Source: Micrasema longulum (Eukaryota; Arthropoda; Insecta; Trichoptera; Brachycentridae). From it: a stretch of 64,000 bases of DNA. Both the position numbers and the translations under genes were made by a program. The notes under the pieces were generated by a model, which was given only the letters and a program-made list of their open reading frames with translations, had not been told where the DNA came from and searched no databases. This document shows positions 21,232 to 32,619 of the stretch, piece by piece. The stretch covers positions 248,001-312,000 of the forward strand of contig JAGVSM010000186.1 of the NCBI GenBank assembly GCA_022494885.1, in the 5' to 3' direction. How positions within the stretch are numbered: position 1 is the stretch's first letter; each line of letters begins with the position of its first letter.

Positions 21232-21600
21232 CATTTAATCCACAAATTTGGAATATCCAGTCATCGCTTCCTTTGTTTTTCAGAAATCATCATTTACAAA
21301 ACCAAACTCACGAAGGATGGGACACTAAAAATAAAATAAAATACTTAAACTCATAAAAATAGCATTACATCAACTCATTAGTTAACCCGAATAAAATTTT
21401 TTGATAATGATCCTTAAGATAAACATTACTTTATTTAATTTACTTTCATATAACTTTGAATTATCTATCCTAACCTCTGTATTGTAAAAATACATTGAAC
21501 TCCTAAATAAAGATACCAGTCTTGAAGATGTCGCGAAAGCGAAGAAACCGGTCACTGGATATTCCAAATTTGTGGATTAAAGTATCACTCGTCTTTTATT
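21232..21600. mobile_element. Small inverted-repeat element carrying a hammerhead-like end
   Basis: AATCCACAAATTTGGAATAT at 21232-21257 is repeated in reverse complement at 21552-21577 (26-base arms, one mismatch). The right arm is immediately preceded by the hammerhead-like fold at 21513-21562; the left arm lacks the GAAACCGGTC part. The interior has no coding. Inverted terminal fragments with hammerhead motifs are a known habit of Penelope-like elements; assignment to that class is inference. Confidence 0.55.
21513..21562 (+). ncRNA. Hammerhead-ribozyme-like fold
   Basis: Stem I: CCAGT (21516-21520) pairs with ACTGG (21554-21558) and extends by ATA/TAT with one bulge. Core box CTTGAAGA (21521-21528) equals the consensus CUGANGA with one extra U. 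Stem II: TCGC (21531-21534) and GCGA (21539-21542) closed by a GAAA tetraloop. Invariant GAAA at 21544-21547, then stem III as the palindrome ACCGGT (21547-21552), and the cleavage-site C at 21553. The very short stem III is typical of minimal hammerheads thought to act as dimers. The inserted U makes activity doubtful; a fossil copy is likely. Confidence 0.5.
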
Positions 21601-21929
21601 TATATAATAAATTACAATGAACTTCCATCACGAATTTTCACTTACAATCTTAAATGTTTTAATATATTACCTTCTCTTAAATGCTCTTGATTTCTGTTGG
21701 AATATGTCATTATATGTTTTATTTAATAATATTTACGCCCTGTGTAAAAATACGATAAAGGTTTGTATCATACGTGGTCTACTAGCACTATTATGTCTTT
21801 CTAGTCATTATTTGTGTTTAATTGTATAGATTTATATTATTGTTTGATCAGATGTTTATAAAATGAGTATGTTTTTCACTATCAAATAAAAAAACAGAAA
21901 CATTAAAAGGATTAGAGGAGTAGGTCTGA
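21601..21929. other. AT-rich spacer
   Basis: A 70-codon hydrophobic plus frame at 21617-21829 ends here. It has no recognisable domain and is biased by T-rich sequence. Confidence 0.4.
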
Positions 21930-22094
21930 TTTTTTTTTTGCGCCGCGATAGTAGGCCTAATAACGGTGGTGAGTGCACATGGCACAGGATACCTAGGCTT
22001 GAAAACTTTTTTTTTTTTTGCGTTGTCACCGGGGATCGAACCCGGAAATTTCCGTGTGTGGGTCAGGTATCTTAGCCATTACACTACGGAGGTT
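21930..22094 (-). repeat. SINE A copy, inverted and diverged
   Basis: On the minus strand: CCTCCGTAGTGTAATGGCTA (A-box), TTCCGGGTTCGATCCCCGG (B-box), TTTTCAAGCCTAGG and a diverged GTTATTAGGCCTAC end. More diverged than the copies at 8901 and 33343. Confidence 0.75.
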
Positions 22095-22720
22095 TGCTTC
22101 CGTCCATGAATATTCCTCCCCCTGGTCAATTTGCATAGAGATTATATTCCTTAGGAATAATTATGTCAACTTTCCTCTATGCGCAGCTGACAATCGCCAA
22201 AAACTCTATTTTAACTGAAATTGGATGAAAGGCCTTTGGATACCCTTAATGTTAATATAAAACAAAAACGTTGAAAGAAATTCCAATAAAGTACATTGAA
22301 TTGATATATTTTTGCATTTTAAAATAGAATAAGATTACGTAAAAGGCCACGATAAATTGGAAGATAAACTTAATCCAATGATACGTGTAGGAAAAGGGCT
22401 GCTGCATTGTTGAACGCTTTTTGAATCACGAACGATAAAGCGACGATAAAATATTCAAAGGATGGTCCCGATTACCCATCAGACATGTTTACCCAGAAGA
22501 GTGTATTCATATGACACGAGTCATGCTTTCTGCATACAAGAGGAAAATCGATTCACCATACGAGGAGAATGGCTATTGAGAATATAAAATAAACTTAAAA
22601 ATATATTTTATAAGGAAATTGAACGATTAACATTATTAAACATACTACACGGAGAACATTTTATTTGAATAAAATACATGACTTAGTATTTACTTTGCAT
22701 AAAATTGCTAAAATAAATTT
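22095..22720. other. Spacer with a moderately GC-richer middle
   Basis: 22340-22590 is somewhat less AT-rich than its flanks but has no open frame of note and no copy elsewhere in the window. Unassigned. Confidence 0.35.
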
Positions 22721-22726
22721 TGTATG

Positions 22727-22752
22727 GACCGGTTTCAGAACATGACTGTTCC
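22727..22752 (-). other. Hammerhead-like 3' half, third stem-loop type
   Basis: On the minus strand GGAACA, loop GTCA, TGTTCT form a 6-bp stem with one G-U pair, directly followed by GAAACCGGTC. The stem sequence differs from those at 4371/9171 and 21531, yet the distance to the GAAA box is conserved. The upstream CUGANGA box is not intact. Confidence 0.4.
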
Positions 22753-22959
22753 GCTGACAAGGCTTAAAAATAAACTATGATTCAAAATTTTAAAAGTGTT
22801 CTTAAATGACAAAATATACATAATTTGCTAACATGTTATCAAAGTTGTATGTTTTTCGATCAGACTATACTTTTTTAGAAAACGGATAGGGGATATGTGG
22901 TAGAATCGTATTTTTATTTTATTTTGGGAAACCAACAGTTCTACATATATATTTATAGT

Positions 22960-23560
22960 AAACAAATAGATATAGTGTATAAACTCAAAACAAATAATAG
23001 ATTTCCACAAAGTATACAAAGTTAGTAAAAAAAAAATATTACGTAGTATATAAATACATTTAAGTTTATACATATTAAAATGATATTTTCATGTGCTCGT
23101 ATATATTTTACAATAATCAAAGTTATTTTTTTAGAACAGTAAGTTATTGTAAATTGGGCGGGATTAGGACAAGGATGCATAAGAGAAGATAAGGAGGGAA
23201 AGGAGATGTACATATTTATTATTATAATGTCTAGAGTGATGTTTGTGTAGTTTATGTCTTTAAATTTTGTATTTTACACTGAAAAAGTCCTATGAAAAAG
23301 AGCATTTTTAACATACGATGTTTTACTTATTGGTTCATGAAACAGGTGGTACATGTATTGTTATTAAACTAAGTTGTTCTGTACAGTCAACTATTTCTGT
23401 CATAATTTTGTGAAGCAGTAGTTGGTCTGCACACACTCTACGGTACTGTAGAAAAGTGATTCCATGGTAGGTGGAGGCAGCAAAAGTTGCTACATAAGAA
23501 ATGCCGGTTTTGTATTTTAGGTACTTCATAAATTTGTTTTGAATGTTTTCTACTCTGGTT
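22960..23560 (-). pseudogene. Jockey-like LINE 3' end (same family as 1-490)
   Basis: Minus strand: MKYLKYKTGISYVATFAAST, YHGITFLQYRRVCADQLL and LHKIMTEIVDC (frame 23529-23335). This resembles the region after LINE reverse transcriptase: VQxRFLxYL, then a Y..R....LxxRR...D..FLxKIxxxxID. Downstream on the minus strand lie about 370 bases of 3' UTR that are nearly the same as 1-490. The copy is open over 64 codons but truncated at the 5' side, where it meets the tail of a second LINE at about 23560. Confidence 0.7.
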
Positions 23561-24560
23561 ATATTTATTTATTTATTTATTATATATAGGGCCTAAGCCA
23601 ATTACAACAGTTACATAAAGAAACATAAATGCAAGAAACTGAACAAAAAGAACATAAAACTATTAAGCAAAGACAAACAAGGGCAAAACAATAATTGAAT
23701 ATAATATATTCGAAAAAACGAAAGACCAAAAACTTTGAGCTGAACCATGCCAATCCAACTTCATCCCACACTGTTAAGACGCGAAGAGATCTACGAAAAG
23801 CCGGAAGATCTATCCTAAAAAATTCCAAGTCGTGTGATGAATTGACTAATCTACACATTCTGGACATTGGGGCATAAAAACCAAAGTTGCTATAAGAAGA
23901 TTTTATAAATAGCAGATTTTGACTTCTGGTGACACGGTTGGGAACATGAAAAGAATTTGATTGCAACAGAGATGGGACATCACTTAAAGCATTAAGTATT
24001 TTGAAAATGCATATAAGGTCCATCTCAGTTCTACGTCTCTCAATGAAGACAGATTAAGAGGTTGCTCTATTTCAAAATAGGAATAATTACCCCTTTGTAA
24101 TCCGAGCAACCATGCCACTTTTCTTAGAAAACGGTGTTGGACAGACTCGATATAGTCAATATGAGTCCTGTAGAATGGAGACCAAATAGGAGAAGCGTAT
24201 TCTAGATGGGGTCGAACTAGTGAGCAGTAAAGAGTTTTGATGGTATTAATATTATTGAAGTCCGCCGTCACTCTATTGATAAAACCGAGAAGTTTGAGAG
24301 ATTTGTTTTACAATATTATCAATGTGTTCACGATAGGAGAGTTTACTATCTAAAGTAATGCCAAGATCCTTTATTGACAAAATCATTGAAAGAGAAGTAT
24401 TTTTTAGTTTGTAGTTGAATTGTATAGGTTTTTTTCGTCACGAGAAAGATATTATTTTACATTTGTCAATGTTAAGTTGACGACATATATGGCATACTGG
24501 AGATTCCATATCTGAGATGCGAAATCCAAATGGCTTCTAACAAACGTATAATATAATGAA
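23561..24560 (-). pseudogene. Jockey-like LINE ORF2 C-terminal third with 3' tail
   Basis: The longest LINE remnant here. Reading the minus strand from 24510: LNIDKCKIISFS, PIQFNYKLKN, LSIKDLG, LDSKLSYREHID, then (frame 24271-23984) TIKTLYCSLVRPHLEYASPI, WSPFYRTHIDYIESVQHRFL and RKVAWLLG. This is the end of the palm/thumb of a Jockey-clade reverse transcriptase (LNxxKCKxIxFS, IKDLGxxLDSKLSF, LVRPxLEYASxIWSPxxxxxIxxIExVQxRFLR). After a frameshift the C-terminus continues (DVPSLLQSNSFHVPNR, FFRIDLPAFRRSL). The 3' tail is TTTATTTATTTATTTATT on the plus strand at about 23562-23580, giving (AAATA)n on the minus strand. At least one stop and two frameshifts. A related 3' UTR piece is at 45000-45090. 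Confidence 0.85.
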
Positions 24561-25299
24561 ATTAGGGAAATTAGGCCTTTGGATTATCAATATATTGAAT
24601 GACATAATTACTAAAATTTGATAAGGTATCCAAAGTAAAACACTTTGTAATCATTACATTATTGTTTATCTATATATTTATATGTCACACTGTCTCATTC
24701 ATCATATCATAATTTATTATTTACGTTGACACTAATGTAGAGTTTGAAGTATTTTTCAAAATAAACCATTGTTAATAAAATCAATATTTAAATCTAATTA
24801 TAAATAATTTTATAGCTGCACCCCTACAAGTATTTTAAATAATGCAAGGTTTTCTCAATAAACTCATAATGACCTAATAAAATGAACTCAAAATATCATA
24901 ATTGATTTTTGATTACGTTACTTTTCAGGGTCTATATAAAAACCCTCAATACTTTTAAATCCCCCACAAACTATTAACAATATTTTGCACTTATGTATAA
25001 TTGAACAGCAAATACTCTTAGTGCATAGGTAACATTGTAAATATTTTTTTGATGATATAAATAATATAAGATAATGAACAAGACGAAACGTGTCGCATAT
25101 AAAGAAAAAAAATAGAATTAAATCCAATAAAAGTGTTTTAATTTGGATATCTTACCAAATATGAAAACGGAATTCTACCAATTATCTGCAAACAAAATAA
25201 AAAATTCTTCTCGATAAAAAAATACTTTGATCCGCATGCACATCGAAACTATGTTAGTAGTTTTTAGTTTAAAAAATAAAAACTTTATCAGTTGTATTT
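24561..25299. other. AT-rich spacer
   Basis: Nothing recognised. Confidence 0.4.
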
Positions 25300-25490
25300 T
25301 TTTTCCTTAGTACGTTGCCATAGTGGCGAGCGTTTTGTGGCGCGGAACGCAGCGCGGGTCAGATGCCCGCGCGCGGCGCCGCGCGCGTTTTAAGGTCTGA
25401 CCACTCGGTTTGCGGGGAAGTCAAACCAGTTTGATCTTGACGCGCGTGACACAATGTTTTGTGCTACTTGTGAAGATTTGCAAACAAGCG
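25300..25490 (+). promoter_or_regulatory. CpG-rich island, possible promoter or first exon
   Basis: This is the most CpG-dense stretch of the window (GGCGCGGAACGCAGCGCGGG, CGCGCGCGGCGCCGCGCGCG). It starts with an acceptor-like TTTTTTTTCCTTAG at 25306-25319. An ATG at about 25453 opens MFCATCEDLQTSDVVEYVKY and a stop, and a donor-like GTATGT lies inside the last codons. A short 5' exon is possible but unproven; a decayed GC-rich transposon end is the alternative. The flanks are ordinary AT-rich spacer. Confidence 0.35.
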
Positions 25491-25913
25491 ATGTTGTAGA
25501 GTATGTGAAGTACTAAGTAATAAGAAAGCCAACCATAAGAAATTGGACTCCATTCAAAGACAAATAGCTATCAGGTGATGCAAATGATACAGAAAAATCT
25601 CCCTGGTATTAGTATTAGGTCCTAAGGTTTTTAGTGGATTTTTTAAAAAAGTCACTGATTGGCCTACTAAGATTATAGAACATTCCTCTGATCACAACAC
25701 TCAAAGATAAAATATAGGCTTATGTTAGAGCAGAACAATCTACTTTTGTGAAATATTAATATTGTATATAATAGGCAAGGTAAATTATAAATGCAACTTC
25801 CTCTAGCAAACTGATTCGACTTCTCCGTAAACCACGTGGAAAATCGAGCACGATATCCGATATCCCGTGCGCCACGCCGCAAACGTAAACGCTCGACACT
25901 GTGACCATGCACT
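25491..25913. other. Spacer with a second GC patch
   Basis: 25810-25905 (CCACGTGGAAAATCG, GATATCCGATATCCCG, CACGCCGCAAACG) is GC-richer and contains a CACGTG E-box and a GATATC-CGATATC doublet. The 79-codon minus frame over it has no known motif. Confidence 0.3.
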
Positions 25914-26100
25914 TAGAAAAATACAACTATAGTTTCGGGAGAGCACTTTTCTCATAAACGGGTGATATAAAAAGTTTTCAAACGTTTACAAAACGTTTAT
26001 TTTATATGACTCCTCGATGGAAGAGGTACTTTTACGAAACTATAGTTGCGTTCTTCTAAGATAATAAAACTTGTAACACAAAGTTTCATTTTTTTATAAT
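25914..26100. mobile_element. Hairpin MITE related to 13472-13690
   Basis: Inverted arms CTTAGAAAAATACAACTATA / ACTATAGTTGCGTTCTTCTAAG-type sequence (left from 25914, right ending near 26061) surround GGGTGATATAAAA and AAACGTTTACAAAACGTTT. GTTTCGGGAGAGCAC and GTAACACAAAGTTTC are shared with the 13472 family. Arms are more diverged than at 13472, so this insertion is older. Confidence 0.65.
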
Positions 26101-26939
26101 ACTTTATAAAAAAATACTTATTAATAAATATATCATTCAATCCAATCTTGCTACCCTGTAGCCTGGACGAAAAACATAAAATTTTGAACACATCTTAGCA
26201 AATGAATTATTTTAAGGTGTCTAGGGGAGCAAGGGTAGGAAAAAACAACTTTTTAGAAATGTGGTTGTCCTGCAAAAAGAAAACATGATAATTCAGCCCA
26301 GAAAATTGCTTATTTGATATTATTACGCATTTCGAAATGTGTATAAGTTATTTATTGTTTTAGTAAATAAAGCGAATACCTACTGGCTCACCCCTATCCG
26401 TGTTGCATATTATTGAACCAAATAGTGGGTAGAATAAGTATGTGATCCAGAATGTTATCACCACTCAATTGAACCTTCTTCCAGTCATCACAGATATTGA
26501 ATATTGAATATTTTTTCAGCTTCTCTGACACTTTTTCTTGTCATCATTCAATTCGGTGCATCTTTAATTTTTTTTCGGTAGTTATTGCATTGTCTGTTTT
26601 TCTTTTGTTTTCAGAGCATTGTTGATGACAGCCAACAAATATCAAATACTATTATGTTTTTTAGATTAAAGTTGCTGCAGGGTAGCAAAAACTCTGATTC
26701 AGTCCTCCTCAATCGAATTTGTGCCTAAAATAAGTCTTTAATTTTTTTTTCTGTAATATACATAGTTTTAATAACTACATAGTTTATTACCTATTTTTGA
26801 TCACTTCTAGTTGTTTAGAAATAATCAGGAATGTATCAAACACTTTTAAAAAACTGTAAATAAATGTAAAAAACAAAATTAAATAATAAAACATTCTGCA
26901 GTAATACAACAAGAAAATAATAAGTACAGCTGGGTAAAG
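26101..26939. other. AT-rich spacer
   Basis: Nothing recognised. Confidence 0.4.
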
Positions 26940-27480
26940 TGAACAAAAAACTGTATATATATATTATTTATTTATTTTATTTATTTTACTTTTTGTACAT
27001 AATGTTATTTGTACATTGGCGGGCTTATTGCCAAATGGCAATTTCTTCCAACCAACCAATAAAATAAAAGTTTTATTTTTATAATTCAAGTTACAGAACA
27101 TATTCAATAGAAAAAAAAAATTAAAAACCTAAAAATATATAAAAATAGAAATTAACCTATTTGTTTATAAATTACCTTAAATCCAAACTATTACTCAATG
27201 GGAAAAAGGATAAAATGCATGAATAAATAAATATAATTACCATTCACCATCTTTGAAAAAGTTCAAAAGGTTTGTTCCATAGGAACAATACCCTACACTA
27301 AATATATCAGATACGTGGGAATAACTATTGCCGAGTTCATGAAGTCTATTTAATACTGCATTACAAGTATACACTGTCCGTGAATTGTTGCTACAAAACG
27401 GTGGCACCTGTCTAGTCATTCTTCCAGGCACCCTGAAGTTGATAAAAGATAATAGTTCTGGGCGATCCTATATTGAATTT
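26940..27480 (-). pseudogene. LINE 3' end with ORF2 C-terminus
   Basis: Minus strand: MPGRMTRQVPPFCSNNSRTV, YTCNAVLNRLHELGNS and DIFSVGYCSYGTNLLNFFK (frame 27431-27237). A VPxxRTxxxxPxF...N.RT motif followed by LxRLxxLxN, then DIF and a terminal F..L helix, is typical of LINE ORF2 ends. The 3' UTR contains TTGCCATTTGGCAATAAGCC and ends in an A/T tail near 26950-26990. The TTGCC...GGCAATA...GCCC element of its 3' UTR is also seen in the copies at 12385 and 42345, suggesting a related family. 5'-truncated. Confidence 0.75.
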
Positions 27481-27609
27481 ACAATTTTGAATTGATTTAA
27501 TAATTTAGTCTATAATTTTTCTTCTATCGTTAAGTTTTAAAAAATTTCATGTTATTAGTAAAATATCGTTATTCAAAAATTCATGACTGATTCAAAGTTT
27601 AAAATTTAT

Positions 27610-27760
27610 ATACCGTAAGAATTTTTTTTGGACTCTTTCAAGAGAATTTTGTAATGTAGAAGTCCAGGCTTCCAGAGGGTTTATTTACCTGTCATTGGCC
27701 CAGACTTCTATTTAACTTTCTTTAAAGAGTTCTTCATCTCTGTTGTGATATGTACATTTA
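27610..27760. repeat. MITE-A, short internally deleted copy
   Basis: Left arm AATTTTGTAATGTAGAAGTC, then only a brief core with ACCTGTCATTGGCC, then right arm CAGACTTCTATTTAACTTTC and AGTTCTTCATCTCTGTTG. Most of the core seen in other copies is deleted, leaving a compact palindromic element. Confidence 0.65.
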
Positions 27761-28119
27761 TTGTAGTGTTTATATCGTGCAATAGAAATTGCTGTGTATG
27801 TTTCTTTAGATTAAAACCAATAATCATAACTCAAGCTACAATATGATTAAGATATTATCATGTTGACAGTATTGAAAGTTCATATATTAATGCATTTACT
27901 GACATTAAAGGCAATTATAACTAGGTATCTCGACAATTAGACATAATTTATAGACACATTAATTAAATATAAAATGAAGAAAGAACATTTTTATTGGATT
28001 TATTTGATAGATAAATAATTTTTTATATTAAAAAAAATTGCATTCAGCCGTTTAGTGTCTCAACAACTATTATCTACAAACAATAAAATCAGACAAAAAC
28101 TTAAATTTACGTGTTTTTT
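27761..28119. other. AT-rich spacer
   Basis: Nothing recognised. Confidence 0.4.
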
Positions 28120-28425
28120 CATCAAGTTGAGGCGGAACGGTTGATAGGGCCATAACCCGTGGTTACCACGATTGCCTACTTAGCAAGGCATCTGGTTATG
28201 AACGTCCTGGAGGTTCGCTGCTGACTGTTTGTTGGCAGTTCATATTAGAATTACGGGACGCGAATCTGACTTGGAGGATACCCACGTGCTCACAGCTGAC
28301 AGAGACCCCTGGACACCATATAGTCCACCTTTAAAGCCTACACGAAACAACGATAATATATAATTTAGATAGATGACAGGAAATTGCTTCAAAATAAACA
28401 CACCGGTCAGAAGCCAAGTATCAAG
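28120..28425. other. GC-richer unassigned block
   Basis: ATAACCCGTGGTTACCACG contains a short inverted repeat (CGTGGTTACCACG). TCCTGGAGGTTCGCTGCTG, GGGACGCGAATCTGACTTGG and CCCCTGGACACCATATAGTC follow. Composition and sharp edges suggest an inserted repeat, but I recognise no family and no tRNA-like promoter, and there is no other copy in the window. Confidence 0.35.
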
Positions 28426-30285
28426 CCTATTATTTTTTTATAATGAATATACACAGTAAGTGCTATAAATAAAATAAAAAATAAAAATAATAATTTGCTT
28501 GTAGTTGACTTCATAATTTTTCTGTGTAATGCCGACTACAAATTCAAAGATAAGCAGAAAAAATAGAGATGAATGTAGGAACTTAGGGACAACAGTAATG
28601 GAAAAATTAGCTCGCTACTTGTTCATTTTGGTAGGTACTAAGTAAATGAGTCTTTAATTTCGTGTATATTTTAATACAGGTACATCAAGGTTAAAATGAA
28701 AAACATGTCTTAAAATGAATAACATGTTCGCGATGTGCGGTGTGTGCTGGACAATCCGTACAAAAAAGATAAATAGTTGGTAAAATTAGAGAAATCACTT
28801 CTCTGTAGTATTGATTCTCATATGCACGCATTTGTCAAACATAATAGGACAATACTCTAGTGACTAGCCCAAACGTATGAAAACCATTCTACGACTATTG
28901 AAAAATAAGTAAGCTACAGTTCGCAGCAACGTAATTGACCGTACTCAGGTCGAGAATTGCCAAATGGATATTAATTTGCATTGTAAAAACTTTAAATATG
29001 TACCTGTGTATTCATTATTGAAGGGTAATAATAATTGATTTGCCTATATTTATTTTATAATACTGAAAATACATTTTTTTATTTATTTATCCATTTTATT
29101 AACAATATACTTATGTTACATTTATTGAGACATAAATCCCAACTCCATGGAATCAAAGTCCTGGGTTGAGTTCGTTTGTTTGCCCGTCACATCTCCGAAA
29201 CGGCGAGTTGTGGCAGCCTGAAATTTGGACACATTTTCAATGCTATTTTAAGGTTAAAGTTTCTTTTTTTGAGTAAAATCTGAATCGACCTCTACTTGAT
29301 AAAGACTCAAACTTTATATGGATGCCTAGTGTGGCCCCGACATATTGCCCGTAATCAATTGTCATTATCAACAGTAAACATACTTCAATTGACAAATGTA
29401 TCCACTAAATTGAGAAAAAACAGTATCTGAAGTTGATATGTTCATATAAGGAAAGTTTTTAAGCAACATAATACACGTGTCCAGACAATTAATGCCAAAA
29501 ATTAATGTGAATGGTGAGAAAATATTCGAAATTAATTACCTGTAAAAACTGACTGCTTAAACACCTTTGACGCTCCTACTGCTGCAACCAAACATACTGC
29601 AATTCACCATAGTAGATTTTCATTTATTATAACGTAAATATCCAACAAACAAAGCCAAGCACAGCGACAAAAGCATCCGGTAGAACCATTATGCGTATGT
29701 TGTCAAACAAAACAAAATGGCCGCCAATTTGTTGCTAACCGACATCGCTTGCGTTCTATGAAACACGGTGATAGGGCTTCTCTATAGGTTGATGCATTAT
29801 TACTCTGAGCTCGTGACTATGTATAAGTAGTGTGCAGGTACATAAGCTTAGTAAATAAAGCTTTTATTTTTTTCGGCTAAATTTAAATTATGACTTTGTA
29901 AACTTTCTGTGATTGTGTTTACAGAGATAATCACGCCATGTTTACACACATTCGAGAACGTATCTAGCTGTCGCTTATCTAAACAGACACTCCATGTAAA
30001 TATGCATATCTAGGTAAAACACATAAATAATATTAATACAGGTAGGTACAGAAATGATTAACGTGGATGCATTCAGCTTTGGAATGTTTAGAAATTTTAA
30101 ACGTTTGTCATTTTGATATATGACAGGTAAAACGAGTTTTTGTTTTTTTTTGCTTAGAATAAAATTATATGAACAGTAAACGCAGCTTGCACGAACTATA
30201 ATACAGTCTCTGACATATAATAAATATACACATTATTGCTATATTAACTTAATTAAAGATAGTTTATAAAATATAGAATAAACTT
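28426..30285. other. AT-rich spacer
   Basis: No feature recognised. A small GC-richer patch at 29170-29225 (CCGTCACATCTCCGAAACGG) is isolated. Confidence 0.4.
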
Positions 30286-30379
30286 TTAAAAAAAAAACGA
30301 AATAGTATTCACAGAACCCTTGTAAACATTATATACTCGTAATAAAGAGTAAAACTCGTACATACATTGGAACCTCTCA

Positions 30380-30715
30380 CAGGGATTACGTTCTGCACAG
30401 TATCGTATAAAAAATATACTAAAAAAAGAGCAATGCTGGATGGGTTTCCTTGAATAAAAATCAAACAAACAAACCATCACGCCGTTTCCCCCTGAAGGTA
30501 GGCAGAGATAATAGATCGCCATATCACTATATCTTTGCATACATACCTCGCTTTCTCTACATTCATACACCTACTCATGTTCATTATTATTCCTACTTTT
30601 GACATGTCCGTCTTCAAATATTTGATGGACTTAATCGTGCCATATCACTCTCGGTCTTCCTCGTTTTCTGAATCTAGCAACATTCGCATCGTAGAATAAA
30701 AATCAATTCGTGATT
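30380..30715 (-). pseudogene. RTE-like LINE C-terminal end
   Basis: Minus strand: DANVARFRKRGRPRVIWHD, then VHQIFEDGHVKS, NNNEHE, then (frame 30570-30286) MYECRESEVCMQRYSDMAIY and YLCLPSGGNGVM. The RKRGRPRxxW..D motif, followed by a Lys/Arg-rich helix and DRxxWR-like terminal residues, is the extreme C-terminus of RTE-type ORF2. CTTTGCATACATACCTCG and TTCATACACCTACTCATG are shared with 10560-10660, so this copy and the one at 10505 belong to one family. One stop and at least one frameshift. Confidence 0.7.
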
Positions 30716-32619
30716 TTAAAAGAAAAACAAAAGGTTTTATTTTTAGTTTCAATTTTTTTTTACCTTATTTTTTTTAAACGTGGTAAAAAAAATTGTACTT
30801 AAGATTATTCAAAATATTTTTTATATATTTAGTATACGCCAATTAAGGCAAAGAGCTACGTGGGGTATTCCAATTACAGGAAGTATAATTATAGTTTATT
30901 ACTACGAGTATTAGACATTGTTAAAAATGTTTTCGAATAATTTTTTGGATCATACCATTTTGAAACCGTGTGAAAAAAACATGTAAAACGGGGCTGCACT
31001 ATATTATCTAAGTTTAATTTTTTTTTATGTGTAACTCCTTGCCAGAAATACAAAGAACTGTCGTAAAAGCCTAAAATACAGCTAACGATAAGTCTTAAGC
31101 CCTGTAAAAAAAATATTTTTGAATTAATTTATTTTGTACTGGTTTTAGAAGTACAATTTATGTCGGTTATTGTGTGTAATACGAGCTTTATTGTCTTTAT
31201 AAACGACTATTTACAGTTTCATTGTGATATGATTTGTGGAAAACTATCACGTGAAATCAAATACTTGTTCAAGAAACTATTTAAAATGACTTTCTTTTAA
31301 TATATACACTTTGTAAGACGAATGCGTAAATAAATTAATCAGAGTATCAGATAACACGCGGGAAATAACACCTGCCTAAGTTATTATACAGTACTATACA
31401 ATATAAAAATTTATCGCGTAAAATAATTATTATGCCTTGTGCAATATGACAAATTGATCATCTTTTCGTAACGTGAACATTTGGAAAATGTTTGTTTACG
31501 GTTATTGTTTACTATTTGATTAGTTTCCTTACTTGGGCAGAACGAATTTAGGTTCCAAGAATTCTAGCAATAAACCACTGACAAAATGATCAAACTTTTG
31601 TTGCAAAATTTCAACTCTGTGAGCTTTTTAAATTTATTTTTTTTGCTTACCCGTTTTAATATTTTTAATTAACATGGATGTTTTGGGCACTAATCACCAG
31701 GAAAAAAAGTTTTTAGAATATACTGGTTGTAGAGTTCAAATATAAGCAATCTTTACTTTAAAAGTATCAATTAGTCTTGTTTTTATTTTTTTGAGTAAAA
31801 TAATATATCAAGGGGAAAAAACACAACGAGAATTAGTTTAAAATTAAATCAAAATTGAAATCAAAATGAAAAAGTTATGTTAAAAGTATCCAGTCAGTAT
31901 TAACATAAGTAGAAATAATATTACAAATAAAAAAAAACTTATTGAAAGTAATTAAAAAGCAAGAATATTCATTAATAAGAATTAAAAAAATGATCAAATG
32001 CAAAAAAAACATTTTCAATAAGGTAAAATATATGTATCTATATTTTAAAAAACTTAAAAAAGAACAGTTGAAAGGCACCAGTAAAAGAAATAACAATAAA
32101 TTAAAGTTAATAAAAAATATGTATATATAATAATAACATTTTACGGTAAGAAAAACAATGCATTATTATTAAAAGCAATTCTAAAAGTAATCAAAAGTAG
32201 TCAAAAATATACTAAGAATAATTAAAAGAGAAAAAAACAGTATTTCAGGTAATCTTTATAACTTTAAAGTATAAAGTTGAAGCAAAATTAAAAACTAAAC
32301 TAAAAAATATATATCAAAGCGATATTAATAGTAATAAAAAGTTTGAGGAAAGAAATTTTATCAAAAATAACAATGTCAAAGTATGCAATGTAATATAAGA
32401 CAAAAAAGGTAAGTACTTATTATAATAAAATCAACGAGACTTTTTTTCAAAGGTTTTCAAATAATTGTAATCCTGTGTGATATATATCTACTATCTATAT
32501 GATTCAAAAAGCTGTTTTTCATGTTGTCCAAGATCTACTTTAAAACGAATTCTGACAATAGTTCGTACTGACGTTAGGTATAACTCACATAGCTATAATA
32601 GAGGTTTTTTTTTTTACTG
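30716..32619. other. AT-rich spacer, strongly A-rich on plus from 31800
   Basis: 31800-32420 is dominated by A and AT on the plus strand. Because it lies downstream (on the minus strand) of the reverse transcriptase fragment at 32620-33040, it could be that element's 3' UTR, but no tail marks an end. Overlapping frames here are low-complexity Lys/Asn-rich or Phe/Leu-rich and are not genes. Confidence 0.35.

Noticed and set aside
23580..24023. 147-codon minus-strand open frame as an independent membrane protein
   Set aside because: It is the frameshifted C-terminus of the Jockey-like LINE plus its 3' UTR; the hydrophobic Cys-rich tail is translated UTR.
31800..32420. Lys-rich small proteins in the A-rich region
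   Set aside because: Low-complexity A-rich DNA, both strands give mirrored frames; likely LINE 3' UTR or simple AT-rich spacer.
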